A stretch of 59,300 nt of DNA, from assembly GCA_903927905.1 (NCBI GenBank), contig CAIYOY010000391.1:1-59300 (forward strand). The letters run 5' to 3'. Below are positions 55,579 to 59,300 of the stretch, one piece after another; the first letter of the stretch is position 1; each line of letters begins with the position of its first letter. The position numbers were made by a program, and so were the translations under genes. The DNA is from an uncultured Verrucomicrobiales bacterium (GTDB lineage Bacteria > Verrucomicrobiota > Verrucomicrobiia > Limisphaerales > Palsa-1400). The notes under the pieces were generated by a model that was given only the letters and a program-made list of their open reading frames with translations, did not search any database and was not told where the DNA came from.

Positions 55579-58422
55579 ATGACTGAATCACAAACTGGCA
55601 ACCAGGGCAAAGGGCACGGGCGTTTGCTTCTTCTGCTGGCTTTATTGGGCGGCGCGCTACTGGTGATGTTTCGCCAGAGCTTTTTGCCGGGGTATGTCTT
55701 GTTCGCCAACGACGGGCCGTTGGGGGCGATGAAGGCCATGCAAAATCAATTGCCCTATAATTACAGCGGCCAGTGGAACTGCCTGAACTGGATTGGCAGC
55801 GAAGGCATCAGCGCCGCCCCGAGCATCACCAATATCCTGACCGGGCTGATCTCAGCGGAAATGTTTCTCAAGATTTACGCGCCGTTCACGCTGTTTTTTG
55901 TCGGTTATTCCGCCTGGCTTTTTTTCCGGCAGTTGGGTTTTAACGGCTTCGCCTGCGTTCTGGGCGGGTTGGCGGCGGGACTGAACATGCACTGTTGCTC
56001 GGTGGCGTCATGGGGTTTGGGCGCGTGGAACCTCTCGATCGGGGTGGTTTTTCTGGCCTTGGCGGCATTGTCAAGCAAATCTATCAAGCAAACTTGGGCC
56101 AGGGGAATCCTGGCTGGATTGGCCGTCGGCATGGGGTTAATGGAAGGGTTTGACAGCGGCGCGATCCTCAGCGTTTTGGTCGGGGTCTTTGTCATCTTTT
56201 ATGCCTTTAATGAAGAGCCGACCATCAAGGCTAAAGTGCTCAAGAGTATCTGGGGCGGCGCGATCGTGGTGCTTTTTTCCGGATTGATCGCCAGTCACAC
56301 CATTGTTTCCCTGATTCAGACACAGATCAAGGGCGTGGCCGTCACTCTGCAATCGGCGGAGGACGGGGACAAAAATTTGTCACCGGCGGAAAAAGCGGAA
56401 AAAGTTGCGGCCCAAAAAGACCGGCGCTGGCGCGAATGCACCCAATGGAGCGTGCCCAAGCTGGAAACGTTGCGGGTGATCATCCCGGGTATTTTCGGTT
56501 ATCGCATGGCCGAACATATCACGGTGCCGGACAAATCCAGCGCCTTCTGGGGACGCATCGGGCAGGACACGCACATTCCCGAATTGGAGAGCAGCGACCC
56601 GTTGGAACGGGTTCGGACGGCCAAAGCCTTTAATGCCACACCGGAGATGTTGCAGGACATCCAGAGCAACGATGTGGAAACCCGTTACAAAGTGATCAAT
56701 TACATCAAAGGTTCCACCGGGATGTATCCGCGTCATTCCGGGTCGGGCGAATACGCCGGGATCATGGTGGTGGTGCTGGCCTTCTTCGGCCTGGCCAACG
56801 CCGGGCGCAAAGTGAATTCACCTTATTCCATCACCGAGAAAAGAGCGGTTTGGTTCTGGGGGGCGGCGGCGTTATTCACCCTCCTCGCGGCTTGGGGCCG
56901 ATATGGGTTTGTTTATCAATACCTTTTTGAACTGCCGTATTTTTCCACTTCCCGTAATCCGATGAAGTTCATGCACGCTTTCCATATCTGTATCATTGTT
57001 TTGGCGGGGTACGGGCTGGAAGTGTTGTATCGCCGTTATTTGCAAGGCACGGCCACCCGGATGGATATTTTGCCGGAACATCTGAAGCGTTGGTGGGGCA
57101 AGGCCACCGGATTTGACAAGAAATGGGCCGTAGGCATGCTGGTGACTTTGGGCGTCGCGGTGGCGTCGTTCATTTGGTTCTCTTCTTCGAAACCCGAATT
57201 GATCAGGCACCTGGAACTGCACGGCTTTAGTTCGCAGGATGCGCTGGGGCCGATCGCTCCGCAAATCGCCACCTTTGCCATCCGTGAAGTGGTAATATTT
57301 TTGGTGTTCCTGTTCCTTTCGGCCGGAGTCGTGACTTGTGTGGTCAGCGGGGCGTGGAACGGATCGCAAACCAAAATCGTCACCGCACTGATCGCCGGGA
57401 TTTTGATCGTGGACCTGGGTCACTCCGATCTTCCCTGGCTGCGCTATTTTGATTACAAAGAAAAATATTCACTGCCGCCCAATCCGCCCAATCCCATCGC
57501 GCAATTTCTCAAAGACAAACCGTACGAGCATCGAGTGACCGCCCGCTGGCAACCTTCCGGCTCTTATATTGATTCGCAGCAGGGCAACTTTATCGGCCTG
57601 TGTCATTATTGGCTGGAGAATGATTTTAATTGGTTCGACATCCAATCGCTCGATATTGACCAGGCGCCGCGCATGCCGGATCTGGATAAAAATTTTATGG
57701 CCGCCTTTGCGCCGAAAAACGGCCAGGACCTGAAGCCGTTGGGCCGACTCTGGAAAATAACCAATACCCGGTATGTTTTGGCCAGCGCCGGTTTTGCCGA
57801 ATTATTCAATCAGCATATGGAACCGGCTTTTCGTTTGCGCGCGCTTTTCAGCATGAGCCTGAAACCGGGGGTGACGGAACTGGAAGATGCGGGCGATTTC
57901 GGCGTGGAACTGAACACGGACAAAGGGCCGTTTGCGCTGATCGAATACACCAACGCACTGCCCCGCGCCAAGCTCTACTCCCATTGGCAGGTGATGGATG
58001 ACAAAGCCACGCTGGCGACGGTGGGTTCAGAGAATTTTAATTGTGACCAGGAAGTGTTAGTGGCCAAGGACACCTCGTTGACCCAGGCGCCCGGCGCCGC
58101 GAACGCCATGCCCGGCACGGTGGAGATCACCAAATACGAGCCGAAAGACATTCAACTCAAGGCCAACGCGCAAACGCCTGCGGTCCTGATGTTAAATGAG
58201 CGCGTGGCTGATCCGTGGAAAGTCTGGGTGGATGACAAACCGGCTTCTATGTTGCGTTGTGATTATATCATGCGCGGCGTATTTTTGACACCAGGACAGC
58301 ACACCATTGAGTTCCGTTTTCAACCGCCACTGGGCACCCTCTACGTCAGTTTGGCTGCCTGGGGTGCGGGTCTGGCTGTGGCGGGCTATCTGATCTTCCT
58401 GAGGAGAAAGAAGACGGCGTAA
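55579..58422 (+). CDS. YfhO-like polytopic membrane protein
   Basis: A 947-aa integral membrane protein with about 12-13 helices, starting LLLLLALLGGALLVMF, followed by a lumenal loop FLPGYVLFANDGPLGAMKAM and FTLFFVGYSAWLFFRQLGF. A long C-terminal extracytoplasmic part (HRVTARWQPSGSYIDSQQGN, then KVWVDDKPASMLRCDYIM) ends with one last helix. This plan corresponds to YfhO-type GT-C glycosyltransferases, whose target in this organism is unknown. It is a single gene, and its start ATG 55579 is the first in frame. Confidence 0.75.
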   Translation: MTESQTGNQGKGHGRLLLLLALLGGALLVMFRQSFLPGYVLFANDGPLGAMKAMQNQLPYNYSGQWNCLNWIGSEGISAAPSITNILTGLISAEMFLKIYAPFTLFFVGYSAWLFFRQLGFNGFACVLGGLAAGLNMHCCSVASWGLGAWNLSIGVVFLALAALSSKSIKQTWARGILAGLAVGMGLMEGFDSGAILSVLVGVFVIFYAFNEEPTIKAKVLKSIWGGAIVVLFSGLIASHTIVSLIQTQIKGVAVTLQSAEDGDKNLSPAEKAEKVAAQKDRRWRECTQWSVPKLETLRVIIPGIFGYRMAEHITVPDKSSAFWGRIGQDTHIPELESSDPLERVRTAKAFNATPEMLQDIQSNDVETRYKVINYIKGSTGMYPRHSGSGEYAGIMVVVLAFFGLANAGRKVNSPYSITEKRAVWFWGAAALFTLLAAWGRYGFVYQYLFELPYFSTSRNPMKFMHAFHICIIVLAGYGLEVLYRRYLQGTATRMDILPEHLKRWWGKATGFDKKWAVGMLVTLGVAVASFIWFSSSKPELIRHLELHGFSSQDALGPIAPQIATFAIREVVIFLVFLFLSAGVVTCVVSGAWNGSQTKIVTALIAGILIVDLGHSDLPWLRYFDYKEKYSLPPNPPNPIAQFLKDKPYEHRVTARWQPSGSYIDSQQGNFIGLCHYWLENDFNWFDIQSLDIDQAPRMPDLDKNFMAAFAPKNGQDLKPLGRLWKITNTRYVLASAGFAELFNQHMEPAFRLRALFSMSLKPGVTELEDAGDFGVELNTDKGPFALIEYTNALPRAKLYSHWQVMDDKATLATVGSENFNCDQEVLVAKDTSLTQAPGAANAMPGTVEITKYEPKDIQLKANAQTPAVLMLNERVADPWKVWVDDKPASMLRCDYIMRGVFLTPGQHTIEFRFQPPLGTLYVSLAAWGAGLAVAGYLIFLRRKKTA

Positions 58423-58567
58423 TTAGAACGTTCGAAAACGGTCACAATTATAGGACTGACCCCTTCGCGGATTGCGCTAAATGGTTAGAATTTGGGCCAA
58501 AAGGGTCATCGGAGTGCTAAAATAGCACTTCCCTCAAACCCCCTCTTATTTTAGAATATGGGCGAAA

Positions 58568-58606
58568 ACTATAATAAGACCGAATTTTTACTAGCCTTAT
58601 TATAGT
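58568..58606. promoter_or_regulatory. Inverted repeat upstream of the Fic gene
   Basis: Perfect 11-bp arms ACTATAATAAG (58568-58578) and CTTATTATAGT (58596-58606) with a 17-bp spacer, 33 bp before the Fic start codon. The A/T-rich arms contain a TATAAT-like -10 box, so this may be an autoregulatory operator over the promoter. Confidence 0.6.
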
Positions 58607-58639
58607 GAGAAAAAGCCGGTTTTTGGAGCAAAAATCAAT

Positions 58640-59300
58640 ATGCGAGCAGGCAAATATGTAAAACAACTGGACGGATACCGGGCTTTTATTCCGGCTCCGC
58701 TTCCGCCCGCCCCATCGTTGGAAATGGACAGGGAATTGACCCGTCTGCTATCCGAAGCCGACCATGCGCTCGGCCGACTGGATGGCGTCACCTCCATTTT
58801 GCCAAACCCTGACTTGTTCGTCTCCATGTATGTGCGCCATGAGGCGGTGCTGAGTTCGCAAATTGAGGGGACGCAAAGCACACTGGAAGATGTACTCCAA
58901 TTTGAGATTGATGCCAAGGGCGAGGAACATCCAAAGGATGTCGAAGAAGTGGTGAATTACGTCCGGGCGATGAATTACGGGTTAAAGCGGCTGGATGCGT
59001 TGCCGCTGTCCCTGCGCCTGATCCGTGAAATTCACGGCAAGCTGCTCGAAGGGGTGCGCGGTGCAAACCGCACACCCGGAGAATTTCGCCGGAGCCAAAA
59101 CTGGATTGGCCCGGCCAACTGCACTTTGGCCACGGCGACCTTCGTGCCGCCGCCGGTTCACGAAATGCAGGACGCGCTGGATAATCTGGAAAAGTTTTTC
59201 CATGAAACGTCTGCTTACCCGACGCTGATCGAGTGTGGATTGGCTCACGCCCAATTTGAGACCATCCACCCGTTCCTTGATGGCAATGGGCGCGTCGGGC
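58640..59300 (+). CDS. Fic family protein, 3' end beyond the window
   Basis: The frame from ATG 58640 stays open to the end of the window (220 codons). It has the N-terminal inhibitory helix (LSSQIEGTQSTLEDVLQFE, with the S-x3-E-G pattern), a GANRTPGEFRRSQNWIGP segment and the Fic core HPFLDGNGRVG, where the active His and the GNGR loop are intact. Fic enzymes transfer AMP or related groups to proteins, and the inhibitory helix keeps them off. Autoinhibition in one chain is expected. The C-terminal winged-helix part cannot be seen. A palindrome lies upstream. Confidence 0.87.
   Translation, partial: MRAGKYVKQLDGYRAFIPAPLPPAPSLEMDRELTRLLSEADHALGRLDGVTSILPNPDLFVSMYVRHEAVLSSQIEGTQSTLEDVLQFEIDAKGEEHPKDVEEVVNYVRAMNYGLKRLDALPLSLRLIREIHGKLLEGVRGANRTPGEFRRSQNWIGPANCTLATATFVPPPVHEMQDALDNLEKFFHETSAYPTLIECGLAHAQFETIHPFLDGNGRVG

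Noticed and set aside
1-59300. tRNA, rRNA, CRISPR array, insertion sequence or prophage
   Set aside because: I looked for cloverleaf-like segments, regularly spaced short repeats and transposase or phage genes and saw none. A covariance-model scan was not possible.

Overview
The window looks like a chromosomal segment of a free-living, Gram-negative member of the Verrucomicrobiota, probably near the Pedosphaerales/Limisphaerales. This is inferred from gene content, with no database search. The pointers are a DUF5069 protein, a Tat-exported Gfo/Idh/MocA oxidoreductase beside a DUF6807 (PmoA-like) gene, a huge PVC-type propeller/HEAT/cytochrome c protein, a divergent membrane pyrophosphatase, secreted proteins ending in an FYRLR-type tail, and many short dispersed intergenic repeats. 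I see no rRNA, tRNA, CRISPR array, transposase or integrase.

Layout. 1-7.8 kb: a pyridine nucleotide-disulfide oxidoreductase, DUF5069, an oxidoreductase/PmoA-like pair (the latter frameshifted), a DUF47-PiT phosphate transport pair, and a small-protein/HNH nuclease pair. 7.9-14.4 kb: surface polysaccharide genes (GT2-GT4 fusion, polysaccharide deacetylase, hexapeptide acyltransferase, surface carbohydrate protein) with a secreted GH25 lysozyme that carries six GYW-DGG repeats. 14.6-28.2 kb: a nonulosonic (pseudaminic-type) acid region, mainly on the minus strand: acetyltransferase, DegT aminotransferase, GT-B-like protein, NAD oxidoreductase, two tandem SpsF-type cytidylyltransferases, PseI, a fused PseG-PseH, and PseC. 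A plus-strand trio (sialidase-like protein, D-2-hydroxyacid dehydrogenase, enolase-superfamily enzyme) lies between. 28.2-41.4 kb: repeat-rich DNA holding a Vsr-like nuclease remnant, the 1426-aa PVC protein, a LemA-M48 pair, a ParE-type toxin/antitoxin, a DnaJ-like protein, a beta-propeller protein and an FAH-family enzyme. 41.4-44.3 kb: a minus-strand operon of two small membrane proteins, a radical SAM enzyme resembling the tetraether-synthase group, and a frameshifted Lgt-like gene. 44.5-59.3 kb: ruvB, an SBBP-repeat secreted protein, a PIN/RHH toxin-antitoxin, hppA, an SRPBCC protein, a second GH25 lysozyme, a D-threonine aldolase-like enzyme, a BNR protein, an M48 protease, a YfhO-like membrane protein and a Fic gene cut by the window end.

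The most striking structure is between the PseG-PseH gene and pseI. A two-gene plus-strand module (nucleotidyltransferase-fold protein plus a 69-aa basic protein) is bracketed by a perfect 35-bp direct repeat. One copy is the last codons of the PseG-PseH gene and the other sits just before pseI. Removing one repeat copy and the intervening DNA rebuilds a compact pseC-pseGH-pseI operon with an intact stop codon, so the module looks inserted at a gene 3' end with reconstitution of that end. The other leading candidate is the radical SAM/Lgt-like operon, which suggests unusual lipid chemistry. Two genes (PmoA-like, Lgt-like) each carry one extra base in a G/C run, which could be real decay or consensus error.
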